A DNA stretch of 64,000 nt, taken from assembly GCF_030687535.1 (NCBI RefSeq), contig NZ_CP117437.1, positions 4,361,501-4,425,500 on the forward strand, given 5' to 3'. This DNA comes from Pseudomonas sp. FP2335. GTDB taxonomy: Bacteria; Pseudomonadota; Gammaproteobacteria; Pseudomonadales; Pseudomonadaceae. The stretch's first letter is position 1. Every line of letters begins with the position of its first letter. Below the pieces are notes generated by a model. The model saw only the letters and a list, made by a program, of their open reading frames with translations. It made no database searches and had not been told where the DNA came from. Below, in pieces: positions 1 through 7,806 of the stretch. Made by a program: the position numbers and the translations under genes.

Positions 1-1
1 T

Positions 2-1552
2 AAAAGTATTCGCAAGATAGAAACCAACGGGGTCGAGCAGATCCCGGACCATGAACGTACCGCCGGGCCCAAGGATCTGTTCCGCCTGATCTTCGGCGGT
101 GCCAATACCTTTGCCACCGCCGTGCTGGGTTCCTTTCCCGTGCTGTTCGGCCTGTCGTTCCAGGCCGGGGTGTGGGCGATTGTGCTCGGCGTGCTGGTGG
201 GGGCGCTGATCCTGGCGCCCATGGGCCTGTTCGGGCCGATCAACGGCACCAACAACGCGGTGTCGTCCGGTGCGCACTTCGGCGTGCACGGGCGAATTGT
301 CGGCTCGTTTCTGTCACTGCTGACGGCGATTGCCTTCTTCTCACTGTCGGTGTGGAGTTCAGGCGATGCGCTGGTGGGCGGTGCGAAACGTCTGGTAGGC
401 CTACCGGAAACCGACCTGACCCTGGGCCTGGCCTACGGCGTGTTCGCGATCCTGGTGCTGACCGTATGCATCTACGGCTTTCGCTTCATGCTGTGGGTCA
501 ACCGCATCGCGGTGTGGGCGGCGAGTCTCCTGTTTTTACTCGGGATCTTCGCCTTCGCGCCGACCTTCGACAGCCACTTCGCCGGCACCGTCGCCATGGG
601 CCAGAGCGGCTTCTGGGCGGCGTTTATCGGCGCGGCGCTGGTGGCCATGAGCAACCCGATTTCCTTCGGCGCGTTCCTCGGGGACTGGTCGCGTTACATC
701 CCGCGTGAGACGCCGAAAATGCGCATCATGCTGGCCGTGGTCCTGGCCCAGATCGCCACATTGATCCCGTTCCTGTTCGGCCTGGCCACCGCGACCATCG
801 TGGCAGTCAAGGCCCCGGACTACATCGCGGCCAACAACTACGTCGGCGGTTTGCTCGCGGTGGCGCCGAGCTGGTTCTTCCTGCCGGTGTGCCTGATTGC
901 GGTGATCGGCGGCATGTCCACCGGCACCACATCGCTGTATGGCACGGGGTTGGACATGTCCAGCGTGTTCCCGCGCCTGCTGTCGCGGGTCAAGGCGACA
1001 CTGCTGATTGGGCTGATGTCGATTGCCTTCATCTTTATCGGACGTTTCGCCGCCAACCTGGTGCAGAGCGTGTCGACCTTCGCCGTGCTGATCATCACCT
1101 GCACCACACCGTGGATGGTGATGATGATCATCGGCCTGATCGTGCGTCGCGGCTTCTATTGCCCGGATGACTTGCAAGTGTTCACCCGTGGTGAAAGTGG
1201 CGGCCGCTACTGGTTCAGCCATGGCTGGAACTGGCGCGGGCTGGGGGCCTGGATTCCGAGTGCGCTGGTGGGCCTGTGCTTCGTCAACCTGCCGGGGCAG
1301 TTCGTTGGGCCGCTGGGCAACCTGGCCGATGGCATCGACATCAGTCTGCCGGTGACGCTGGGGCTGGCGTCGGTGGTGTACCTGACCTTGCTGCGTGTGT
1401 TTCCTGAGCCGGCTGCGGTGTATGGGCCGGCCTTTGTGGCGAGGGAACTTGCTCCCGCCGGGGTGCGAAGCGGCCCTAAAACAGCAGCCTCCAGCTTCGC
1501 AGGCGAGCGGGAACAAGCGCCCTCGCCACACCAAGCTTCGTCATCACAATAA
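2..1552 (+). CDS. NCS1-family purine/cytosine-type permease, 5'-truncated
   Basis: Inner-membrane nucleobase:cation symporter of the cytosine permease branch (CodB/PuuP-like, COG1457). The reading frame is open from base 2, so the start lies before the window; a GTG at 122 is internal, because upstream codons encode a typical family N-terminus ending LFRLIFGGANTFAT. About 12 hydrophobic segments follow, with the conserved SNPISFGAFLGDWSRYIP stretch near the middle. The last ~35 residues, after FPEPAAVYGP, are encoded by a REP-type repeat (1435-1530) and are probably not functional. The SSS transporter starts 20 bp downstream, so the two are likely co-transcribed. The substrate cannot be told from sequence; a purine, pyrimidine or related amine is likely. 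Confidence 0.85.
   Translation, partial: KSIRKIETNGVEQIPDHERTAGPKDLFRLIFGGANTFATAVLGSFPVLFGLSFQAGVWAIVLGVLVGALILAPMGLFGPINGTNNAVSSGAHFGVHGRIVGSFLSLLTAIAFFSLSVWSSGDALVGGAKRLVGLPETDLTLGLAYGVFAILVLTVCIYGFRFMLWVNRIAVWAASLLFLLGIFAFAPTFDSHFAGTVAMGQSGFWAAFIGAALVAMSNPISFGAFLGDWSRYIPRETPKMRIMLAVVLAQIATLIPFLFGLATATIVAVKAPDYIAANNYVGGLLAVAPSWFFLPVCLIAVIGGMSTGTTSLYGTGLDMSSVFPRLLSRVKATLLIGLMSIAFIFIGRFAANLVQSVSTFAVLIITCTTPWMVMMIIGLIVRRGFYCPDDLQVFTRGESGGRYWFSHGWNWRGLGAWIPSALVGLCFVNLPGQFVGPLGNLADGIDISLPVTLGLASVVYLTLLRVFPEPAAVYGPAFVARELAPAGVRSGPKTAASSFAGEREQAPSPHQASSSQ
1435..1530. repeat. REP-type inverted pair inside the 3' end of the NCS1 gene
   Basis: The left arm TGTGGCGAGGGAACTTGCTC and the right arm (read in reverse) CGGGAACAAGCGCCCTCGCC form an imperfect inverted pair. 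This GCGAGGG class differs from the GAGCGGGCTTG class elsewhere in the window. It lies inside the open reading frame and supplies the permease C-terminal tail. Confidence 0.75.
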
Positions 1553-1572
1553 GAAATCGGAGAATCGCCGTC

Positions 1573-2955
1573 ATGGCTTTGGATTTATTCGTCGTACTCA
1601 TCTACGCCGCCGGCATGCTCGTGCTCGGCTATTACGGCATGCGTCGCGCCAAGACCCACGAAGACTACCTGGTGGCCGGCCGCAACCTCGGCCCGTCGCT
1701 GTACATGGGCACCATGGCCGCCACCGTGTTGGGCGGTGCCTCCACCGTCGGCACCGTGCGCCTGGGCTATGTGCATGGTATTTCCGGCTTCTGGCTGTGC
1801 GCCGCATTGGGCATGGGGATCATTGCGCTGAACCTGTTCCTCGCCAAGCCGCTGCTCAAGCTGAAGATCTTCACCGTCACCCAGGTGTTGGAAAAACGCT
1901 ACAACCCCATGGCCCGCCAAGCGAGCGCGGTGATCATGCTGGCCTACGCGCTGATGATCGGCGTGACCTCGATCCTGGCCATCGGTACCGTGCTGCAAGT
2001 GCTGTTCGGCCTGCCGTTCTGGATCTCGGTGCTGCTCGGCGGTGGCGTGGTGGTGGTGTACTCGACCATTGGCGGCATGTGGTCGCTGACCCTCACCGAC
2101 ATCGTGCAGTTCGTGATCAAGACCGTCGGCCTGATGTTTATCCTGCTGCCGATCTGCCTGTACCGCGTCGGCGGCTGGGATGAACTGGTGGCCAAGCTGC
2201 CCGCGTCGAACTTCAGCTTCACCGCGATCGGCTGGGACACGATCATCACCTACTTCATGATCTACTTTTTCGGCATCCTGATTGGCCAGGACATCTGGCA
2301 GCGCGTGTTCACCGCCCGCGACGAAAAGGTCGCCAAGTACGCCGGCACTTTCGCCGGTTTCTACTGCATCCTCTACGGCCTGGCCTGTGCGTTGATCGGC
2401 ATGGCCGCCCATGTGCTGATCCCGGACCTGGACAACGTGAACAACGCGTTTGCCGCCATCGTCAAAGTCTCGCTGCCCGATGGCATCCGTGGCCTGGTGA
2501 TCGCTGCGGCACTGGCCGCCATGATGTCCACCGCCAGTGCCGGCTTGCTGGCCGCCTCCACCGTTCTGACCGAAGACCTGCTGCCGCGCCTGCGTGGCGG
2601 TAAACAGTCGAGCCTGGCGATCAACCGTTTGTTCACGATGCTGACCGGTGTTGCCGTGCTGGGTATCGCGCTGGTGGTGAATGATGTGATCAGCGCGCTG
2701 ACCCTGGCCTACAACCTGTTGGTGGGCGGTATGTTGATCCCGCTGATCGGGGCGATTTTCTGGAAGCGTGCGACCACCTCCGGCGCGATCACCTCGATGA
2801 CCCTGGGCTTTGTGACGGCGCTGGTGTTCATGTTCAAGGATGGCCTGGACGCGAACACGCCGATCTACTACAGCCTGGCGATAGGGCTGGTGAGTTTTGT
2901 GCTGGTCAGTGTGCTGTCGCGCAAGCCACAGGCAGCAACGGCTCGCGCGGTGTGA
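1573..2955 (+). CDS. Sodium:solute symporter (SSS family)
   Basis: A 460-residue sodium-coupled inner-membrane importer with about 13 hydrophobic segments. The N-terminal YYGMRRAKTHEDYLVAGRN motif and the GGASTVGTVRLGY region are typical of the SSS fold, as is the AALAAMMSTASAGLLAASTV sodium-site helix near residue 310-330. ATG 1573 is preceded by CGGAGAA. It lies 20 bp after an NCS1 permease and is followed by a strong terminator at 2988. Related transporters in Pseudomonas sit beside agmatinase/guanidino-acid genes (GpuP type), but no such enzyme is visible here, so the substrate is open. Confidence 0.85.
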   Translation: MALDLFVVLIYAAGMLVLGYYGMRRAKTHEDYLVAGRNLGPSLYMGTMAATVLGGASTVGTVRLGYVHGISGFWLCAALGMGIIALNLFLAKPLLKLKIFTVTQVLEKRYNPMARQASAVIMLAYALMIGVTSILAIGTVLQVLFGLPFWISVLLGGGVVVVYSTIGGMWSLTLTDIVQFVIKTVGLMFILLPICLYRVGGWDELVAKLPASNFSFTAIGWDTIITYFMIYFFGILIGQDIWQRVFTARDEKVAKYAGTFAGFYCILYGLACALIGMAAHVLIPDLDNVNNAFAAIVKVSLPDGIRGLVIAAALAAMMSTASAGLLAASTVLTEDLLPRLRGGKQSSLAINRLFTMLTGVAVLGIALVVNDVISALTLAYNLLVGGMLIPLIGAIFWKRATTSGAITSMTLGFVTALVFMFKDGLDANTPIYYSLAIGLVSFVLVSVLSRKPQAATARAV

Positions 2956-2987
2956 TGCGCAACCGGGTTTAGAGCGGTTTCTTCAGC

Positions 2988-3021
2988 GGGCACGACGTCG
3001 GATGTCGTGCCCGTTTTTTTT
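2988..3021 (+). terminator. Rho-independent terminator after the SSS gene
   Basis: A perfect 9-bp stem GGGCACGAC/GTCGTGCCC with a 7-nt loop is followed by eight T residues (3014-3021). It ends the NCS1-SSS transcription unit. The stretch 3022-3193 after it shows no convincing gene. Confidence 0.92.
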
Positions 3022-3193
3022 ACCTGCAACTGGCGCCTTGTGGTTGGCCTGGAGGAGTCCGGGACCAGAGAGGCCCATACCCGTCCCTGTGTCGCGCCTG
3101 CGGCATATGTTCCACCGGCCACGATTTGATGGTAGGCAGAGCCATGGACTATCGACAATCCATCTGAAGTACCGAGAAACAGCAGCCAGTTTA

Positions 3194-3284
3194 ATGTGGA
3201 AGCGGGCTTGCTCGCGAAGCCGGTGCACCAGTCAATCTTTCATCGACTGATACGCCACCTTCGCGAGCAAGCCCGCTCCCACAT
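3194..3284. repeat. REP pair (GAGCGGGCTTG class)
   Basis: Inverted arms: ATGTGGAAGCGGGCTTGCTC on the left and GAGCAAGCCCGCTCCCACAT on the right, around a ~40-bp centre that contains imperfect inverted CAGTC/GACTG. The left arm has one substitution (GGAAGC for GGGAGC). It sits between the SSS terminator and the small PA1414-like gene. Confidence 0.88.
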
Positions 3285-3308
3285 TGTTAATTCAATGTCG
3301 ACCAGCGT

Positions 3309-3431
3309 TTATCTGCGACGCGGCCGGCGCTGCTCATCATCCGTGCGGATCGGCACCGGCTGCAGGGGCGGCTCGATCAGGCCCAGTGCAACACCGAGGT
3401 CATGGAGCCAGTTTTGAATTTTCTCTTTCAT
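3309..3431 (-). CDS. Small PA1414-family-like protein (40 aa)
   Basis: A short gene that length cut-offs would miss. ATG at 3431 has the strong ribosome site AAGGGGG 5 bases upstream; the frame ends with TAA at 3309. The protein starts MKEKIQNWLHDLGVALGLIE, then has a proline-rich PPLQPVP segment and an arginine-rich tail. The amphipathic N-terminal helix followed by GLIEPPLQPVP matches my memory of the conserved pseudomonad PA1414 family of tiny proteins; the function is unknown to me. It is a single gene, followed by the REP pair at 3194-3284 and divergent from nothing obvious. The assignment rests on recalled similarity plus the ribosome site. Confidence 0.7.
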   Translation of the reverse strand: MKEKIQNWLHDLGVALGLIEPPLQPVPIRTDDEQRRPRRR

Positions 3432-3573
3432 GGTTGCCCCCTTTGAGGGTAATGCGGGTCGGCGGTCAATTCTTTCGCCTCTTCCTACAGGATAGTAGCC
3501 CTAAGTCCTACGCATTGCTTGTACGAAACCACAACGAACTATTACTGAATTCATCGAAATCCTGACGAATCGC

Positions 3574-4467
3574 TCAAGCACTTGCGCGTGTGTCTTGCTC
3601 GAGCCCGACCTTGCCTTCTTGCTGCAGGTCGATCCATGCATTGAGGTTAGCGCCGAGCATACCCTTTCGCCACATCAGCCAGGTGGTCGCAGTGGCAAAA
3701 TGCCCTGTCAGCGGATGAACGGACACGCTGTCCTTGCCCGGCAGGCTGTCGAGCATGGATTCGGACATCAGCGCCACCCCCGAACCGGCGATCACACAGG
3801 CCAGCATGCCCTGATAGGACTCGATCTCGATTGCCCGCCCCATGGCTACGTGTTCGTGGGAAAACCACGTTTCCAGCCGTGTGCGATAGGCGCAACTGCG
3901 TCGGAAAGTGAACACCGCACGCCCCGCCACATCCTGCGGCCCGCGCACAGGTGGGTGGTCAGCCTCGCAAATCAACACCAAGCGTTCTTCGCACAGGGCC
4001 ACACCTTCCAGACTCGCGATGGTAATTGGGCCGTCCACAAAGGCGGCATCCAGGCGACCGGTAATCAACCCTTCGAGCAACTCACCGCTGGGCGCCGATT
4101 GCACCTGAAGGTTCACCATCGGATACGCCTTGTGATAGCGGGCCAACAGCTTAGGCAAATGCACCGCTGCCGTGCTGTACATGCTGCCCAGCACAAAGTC
4201 GCCGGCCGGTTGTCCGCCCTGGACCGCGCCGTGGGCTTCGTCATGCAGCGCGAGCAGACGGGTGCTGTAGTCCAGCAGCACCTTACCCGCAGGAGAAAGT
4301 TGCAAGCGCTGGCGTTCTCGCACGAACAGTTCAACGCCGAGTTGCTCCTCCATCTGCTTGAGCCGCGTCGACAGGTTCGACGGCACACGGTGCAGGCGCT
4401 CAGCTGCGCGGGTGATGGAGCCCTCCTCCGCCACCGCCTGGAAAATGCGCAATTGACTGAACTCCAT
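3574..4467 (-). CDS. LysR-family transcriptional regulator
   Basis: A 297-residue LysR regulator. The winged helix-turn-helix is at residues 1-60 (MEFSQLRIFQAVAEEGSITR, then RLHRVPSNLSTRLKQ), and a periplasmic-binding-like effector domain follows from about residue 90. The ATG at 4467 is chosen over an upstream TTG because GGAGAAAGGT lies directly before it. It is divergent from the YbfB/YjiJ-type MFS gene at 4570, which it probably controls. It resembles the PtrR/YneJ branch, but that is only a similarity impression. The 102-bp shared region has TGAA/TTCA half sites at about 4485-4509 that could be its operator. Confidence 0.88.
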   Translation of the reverse strand: MEFSQLRIFQAVAEEGSITRAAERLHRVPSNLSTRLKQMEEQLGVELFVRERQRLQLSPAGKVLLDYSTRLLALHDEAHGAVQGGQPAGDFVLGSMYSTAAVHLPKLLARYHKAYPMVNLQVQSAPSGELLEGLITGRLDAAFVDGPITIASLEGVALCEERLVLICEADHPPVRGPQDVAGRAVFTFRRSCAYRTRLETWFSHEHVAMGRAIEIESYQGMLACVIAGSGVALMSESMLDSLPGKDSVSVHPLTGHFATATTWLMWRKGMLGANLNAWIDLQQEGKVGLEQDTRASA

Positions 4468-4569
4468 ACCTTTCTCCAAAACTGAACAAGTTACTCACTA
4501 TTATTCAATTTTACAGAAAGTCAATGCGCTTTAGGCTGAAGATCACTCGCTAACCCGCAGGAACACAGC

Positions 4570-5766
4570 ATGTCAGCCCGCACCCGCCTACTCGCCAGCT
4601 TTATCGCCCTGATGATGGCCATGGGCATTGGCCGCTTCGCCCTCACCCCACAAATGCCGCACCTGCTGAGTGAGGGGCAGATCGACCTGACCGGCGCCGG
4701 GCTGATCGCTGCTGCCAATTACCTGGGCTATTTCGTCGGCGCGGTGGATTCGATCTTCGCCCGCAGCCATCACCACGTACGCGGCCGCCTGTATGGCGGG
4801 CTGTGGCTGTGCGTGCTGCTGACACTTGCGTCGTACTGGGCCCACGGTTTCTGGCCGCACGTGTTGTTGCGCTTCGGCACCGGCGTTGCGAGTGCCTGGG
4901 CGCTGGTGATGATCACCAGCCTGAGCCAACCCCTGGCGCTTGCCGCTGGCCAGCCGCGCCTGGGGGCGTTGGTATTTGCCGGTCCGGGATTGGGGATCTT
5001 GCTGACGGGCTTGCTGGCACTGGTCTCGAACCTGCTGGGACAGGATAGCGCCACCTTGTGGCTGGTGTATGGGGCCGTGGCGCTGGTGATGTTGCTCGCC
5101 GTGCTGCCCTACCTGCCCCGGCCGACAGCCACCTCTGCACCCACTGCCAGTGCTGGCCGCAACCAGAGCATCGCCCACTTGGGCTGGATCTACTTTCTGT
5201 TCGGCTTGGGCTACATCATCCCGGCGACCTTTCTGTCACAGATGGCCAGTGCGCAGTTCAGCGGCGCCTGGCAGGCCGATCTGTTCTGGCCGTGTTTCGG
5301 CCTGGCAGCAGCGCTAGGCGTGGTTGTCGCCAGCCTGCGCCGCAAGGACCCGAACACCACGCGGCGCTGGCTGATGACCACGCTGTGGCTACAGGGTGCC
5401 GGTGTGTTCGCCTGCTTGCTGGGCAATGGCTGGGGTCTGGCGCTGGGCGTGTCGCTGTGTGGTGCGCCGTTCCTGGCGTGTATGCAATTGGTAATGGCGC
5501 GCTTGAGAGAAATCGCGCCCCACGGCTACCAGCGCAGCACCGGTTTGCTGACTGCCAGTTTTGCCATGGGCCAGTTGAGCGGGCCGTTGCTGGCTTCGGT
5601 GAGCAGTCATCTGAGCGGCGGCCTGCACCCGGCGTTGGTGATCGCCGGATGCGGCCTGCTGGTGGCAGGTGCGCTGCTCAGCCGGCAACCAGGGGCACAG
5701 GCACACGAAGCTGTTCACGACGCGCCAGCACCAGGAAGAACAGCCCACCCAGGAAGCACCCGGTGA
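4570..5766 (+). CDS. YbfB/YjiJ-family MFS transporter
   Basis: A 398-residue inner-membrane major facilitator protein with about 12 membrane segments. The N-terminus MSARTRLLASFIALMMAMGI followed by GRFALTPQMPHLL and a NYLGYFVGA motif marks the YbfB/YjiJ family of small-molecule exporters. AGGA lies 9 bases before ATG 4570. The gene is divergent from a LysR regulator, a usual arrangement for substrate-induced efflux. The last ~30 residues (after the LLVAGALL helix) are hydrophilic and are read antisense through the end of the NCS1 gene: the two stop codons cross by 89 bp, so the tail is probably a by-product of a lost stop. Confidence 0.88.
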   Translation: MSARTRLLASFIALMMAMGIGRFALTPQMPHLLSEGQIDLTGAGLIAAANYLGYFVGAVDSIFARSHHHVRGRLYGGLWLCVLLTLASYWAHGFWPHVLLRFGTGVASAWALVMITSLSQPLALAAGQPRLGALVFAGPGLGILLTGLLALVSNLLGQDSATLWLVYGAVALVMLLAVLPYLPRPTATSAPTASAGRNQSIAHLGWIYFLFGLGYIIPATFLSQMASAQFSGAWQADLFWPCFGLAAALGVVVASLRRKDPNTTRRWLMTTLWLQGAGVFACLLGNGWGLALGVSLCGAPFLACMQLVMARLREIAPHGYQRSTGLLTASFAMGQLSGPLLASVSSHLSGGLHPALVIAGCGLLVAGALLSRQPGAQAHEAVHDAPAPGRTAHPGSTR

Positions 5767-7120
5767 ACCAGGCGAAGTTGGCCATGCCTTGCAACGCCGG
5801 GGTGAAGGTGATCGCGACACCGACCAATGTCGCTGGCACCAGCGCCTTGACCGCCGTCCAGTTCACGCCGCCATCGAAGTAATAACGACCGCCTGGGCTG
5901 TCGTCGAACAGCGCATCCACGTCGATCTGCTGCTTTTTGATCAGGTAGAAGTCCACCAGCAGGATGCCGAACAACGGCCCGATAAACGCAGCGAGGATGT
6001 CCAGGGTGTAGTGGATCATCAGCGGGTTGTTGAACAGGTTCCACGGGGTAATGAAGATCGATGCCACGGCGGCGATCATGCCACCGGCGCGCCAGCTGAT
6101 TTTGTTCGGCGCGACGTTGGCGAAATCGAACGCCGGGGAAACAAAATTGGCAACAATATTGATGCCGATGGTGGCGGTCACAAAGGCAAAGGCGCCGAGC
6201 AGCACGGCCATGCTGTTATCGATGCGCGACACGGTGGCAATCGGGTCGTGGAGCATTTCACCAAACACCGGCAAAGTGCCCGAGACGATCACCACGGTGA
6301 CCAGCGAGAACGCCAGGAAATTTACCGGCAGCCCCCAGAAATTGCCGCGTCGCACGTCGTGCATGCTGCGGCAGTAGCGACTGAAATCGCCGAAGTTCAA
6401 CGTCGGGCCGGAGAAGTACGACACCACCAACGCCGTTGCCACGATCACCTGACCAAACGCCTGCCAGCCCGACAGGGATTTTTCCGATAGGGTGAAGCTG
6501 ATATTCGCCCAGCCCGCCTTCCACACGATCCACCCCGCCAGGGCAAACATCACCGCATACACCACCGGCCCGGCCCAATCGATAAAGCGGCGGATGGACT
6601 CCATGCCGGCCCAGAACACCGCCGCTTGCAGCACCCACAAGCTTAGGAAACCAAACCAGCCGAGGTAGGACAGGCCCGCAAAATGCGGCTCTGCATACAC
6701 CGCCATTTGTGGGAAAAAGCGCAGCACCACGATGATCAGGGCGCTGGAAGCCAGATAGGTCTGAATCCCGTACCAGGCCACGGCAATCAAGCCACGAATC
6801 ACCGCAGGAATATTCGCGCCAAACACCCCAAAGGCCAGTCGGCAAATTACCGGGTACGGTACGGCGGCTTGCTGGCTCGGCTTGGCCACCAGGTTGGCGA
6901 TCAACTGCACGATGCAGATACCGGTGAGCAAGGCGATCAATACCTGCCAACTGGCCAGCCCCAGGGCGAACAGGCTGGCGGCGAACACATAGCCGCCGAC
7001 GCTGTGCACGTCGCTCATCCAGAACGCGAAAATGTTGTACCAGGTCCACTTCTGCGGCAGTGGGCCCAGGTCCTGGTTGTACAGGCGCGGGCTGTAGCCT
7101 TTGGGCAATTGTTCGGTCAT
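5678..7120 (-). CDS. NCS1-family nucleobase:cation symporter
   Basis: A 480-residue inner-membrane transporter of the Mhp1/PucI/HyuP group, which import uracil, allantoin, hydantoins or similar compounds. Family signatures include YNQDLGPLPQKWTWYNIFAF at the N-terminus, the NPAVIRGL-like NIPAVIRGLIAVAWYGIQT helix, and LNFGDFSRYC. ATG 7120 has GAGGAG 8 bases upstream; an extension to 7225 has no ribosome site. The C-terminus overlaps the convergent MFS gene by 89 bp. A sigma54-type promoter at 7203-7218 suggests use of the substrate as a nitrogen source. No catabolic enzyme is adjacent, so the substrate is unresolved. Confidence 0.88.
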   Translation of the reverse strand: MTEQLPKGYSPRLYNQDLGPLPQKWTWYNIFAFWMSDVHSVGGYVFAASLFALGLASWQVLIALLTGICIVQLIANLVAKPSQQAAVPYPVICRLAFGVFGANIPAVIRGLIAVAWYGIQTYLASSALIIVVLRFFPQMAVYAEPHFAGLSYLGWFGFLSLWVLQAAVFWAGMESIRRFIDWAGPVVYAVMFALAGWIVWKAGWANISFTLSEKSLSGWQAFGQVIVATALVVSYFSGPTLNFGDFSRYCRSMHDVRRGNFWGLPVNFLAFSLVTVVIVSGTLPVFGEMLHDPIATVSRIDNSMAVLLGAFAFVTATIGINIVANFVSPAFDFANVAPNKISWRAGGMIAAVASIFITPWNLFNNPLMIHYTLDILAAFIGPLFGILLVDFYLIKKQQIDVDALFDDSPGGRYYFDGGVNWTAVKALVPATLVGVAITFTPALQGMANFAWFTGCFLGGLFFLVLARREQLRVPVPLVAG

Positions 7121-7184
7121 CGCTGGGCTCCTCGTAATACCGGCCTGCGCTGCCGTAGCACTGTGCATACGGTAGGCGGCATGG

Positions 7185-7196
7185 TTTGTATACGAA
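7185..7196. promoter_or_regulatory. GntR-like palindrome TTTGTATACGAA
   Basis: A near-perfect 12-bp palindrome centred on GTATAC, 65 bp before the NCS1 start and over the transcription start predicted from the sigma54 promoter. Its form resembles operators of GntR/FadR-type regulators (TTGTATACAA). The cognate regulator is not in view. Confidence 0.45.
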
Positions 7197-7202
7197 GCAG
7201 TC

Positions 7203-7218
7203 AGCAGAATGCGTGCCA
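7203..7218 (-). promoter_or_regulatory. Sigma54 (RpoN) promoter for the NCS1 gene
   Basis: On the minus strand the sequence TGGCACGCATTCTGCT matches the -24/-12 consensus TGGCACG-N4-TTGCT except for one base, with the required 10 bases between GG and GC. It points at the NCS1 gene 83 bp downstream. This is what a nitrogen-regulated (NtrC/RpoN) scavenging transporter would carry. Confidence 0.65.
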
Positions 7219-7318
7219 ATGGCACACAATCCCTACCGAATCACGCCCCAAACAGCTTGACCAATGATGGGATGCGGGGACTTCGCTCAGCAACGGTGCA
7301 CAAAAATCCTGTACACAA

Positions 7319-7717
7319 TCACTGGCGCACCCGATCTGCACACAAATACCCAAGCGTGCAGCATGCCGCCGTCAGGCAGGTGCCCCAGGCCATGTCCATC
7401 AGCGCCAACCCGCCAGACCAGCCGTGCAGCGTGGCCCAGTTGCTCAGGTCATAAGTGCCGTAGGCGACCAGGCCCAACAAGGCCCCCAGACGCGCCGCAC
7501 GCTGCCAACTCGCGCTGGGCAAGACGACAAACACCACGCAGCCGAGGACATACAGGAGATAGAAGAGTACTGCGGGCACTAAACGTGGCTGATCAAGCAT
7601 CAGCGGGCCCAGCAGGGATTTGTAGGTCGGGCCCATGAGGACGCCGAGCCAGAGGCCGTCAAGCACCAGGAACGCGAGCAAGGTGCCGAGGTAGGCGAAT
7701 ACTGATTTTTTGGACAT
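7319..7717 (-). CDS. DUF2177-family membrane protein
   Basis: A 132-residue predicted inner-membrane protein with four hydrophobic segments. The order of motifs, VFAYLGTLLAFLVLDGLWLG, LLYVLGCVVFVVLP and YGTYDLSNWATLHGW, followed by a final helix with DMAWGTCLTA, is characteristic of DUF2177. ATG 7717 follows AGAGGTG; a longer frame to 7789 enters a repeat hairpin and lacks a ribosome site. The function of the family is unknown. It stands alone between the NCS1 transporter promoter and the CvfB-like gene and is likely monocistronic. Confidence 0.85.
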   Translation of the reverse strand: MSKKSVFAYLGTLLAFLVLDGLWLGVLMGPTYKSLLGPLMLDQPRLVPAVLFYLLYVLGCVVFVVLPSASWQRAARLGALLGLVAYGTYDLSNWATLHGWSGGLALMDMAWGTCLTAACCTLGYLCADRVRQ

Positions 7718-7746
7718 GACACACCTCTGGCAGAAGACAGCCTGTC

Positions 7747-7774
7747 GTGGCGAGGGCACCACCTCCCTCGCCAC
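7747..7774. repeat. Compact REP-like hairpin
   Basis: Perfect 10-bp arms GTGGCGAGGG/CCCTCGCCAC around an 8-nt loop. It shares the GTGGCGAGGG core with the repeat at 1435 and lies between the CvfB-like and DUF2177 genes, both minus strand, so it could also attenuate read-through. Confidence 0.65.
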
Positions 7775-7806
7775 CACAAGCCCTTTCATACAAAGAGGAA
7801 CGTCGA

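Noticed and set aside
2983..3228. Overlapping short frames in the region after the SSS terminator
   Set aside because: No ribosome sites, biased Arg/Cys/Trp composition, and one crosses both a terminator and a REP arm.
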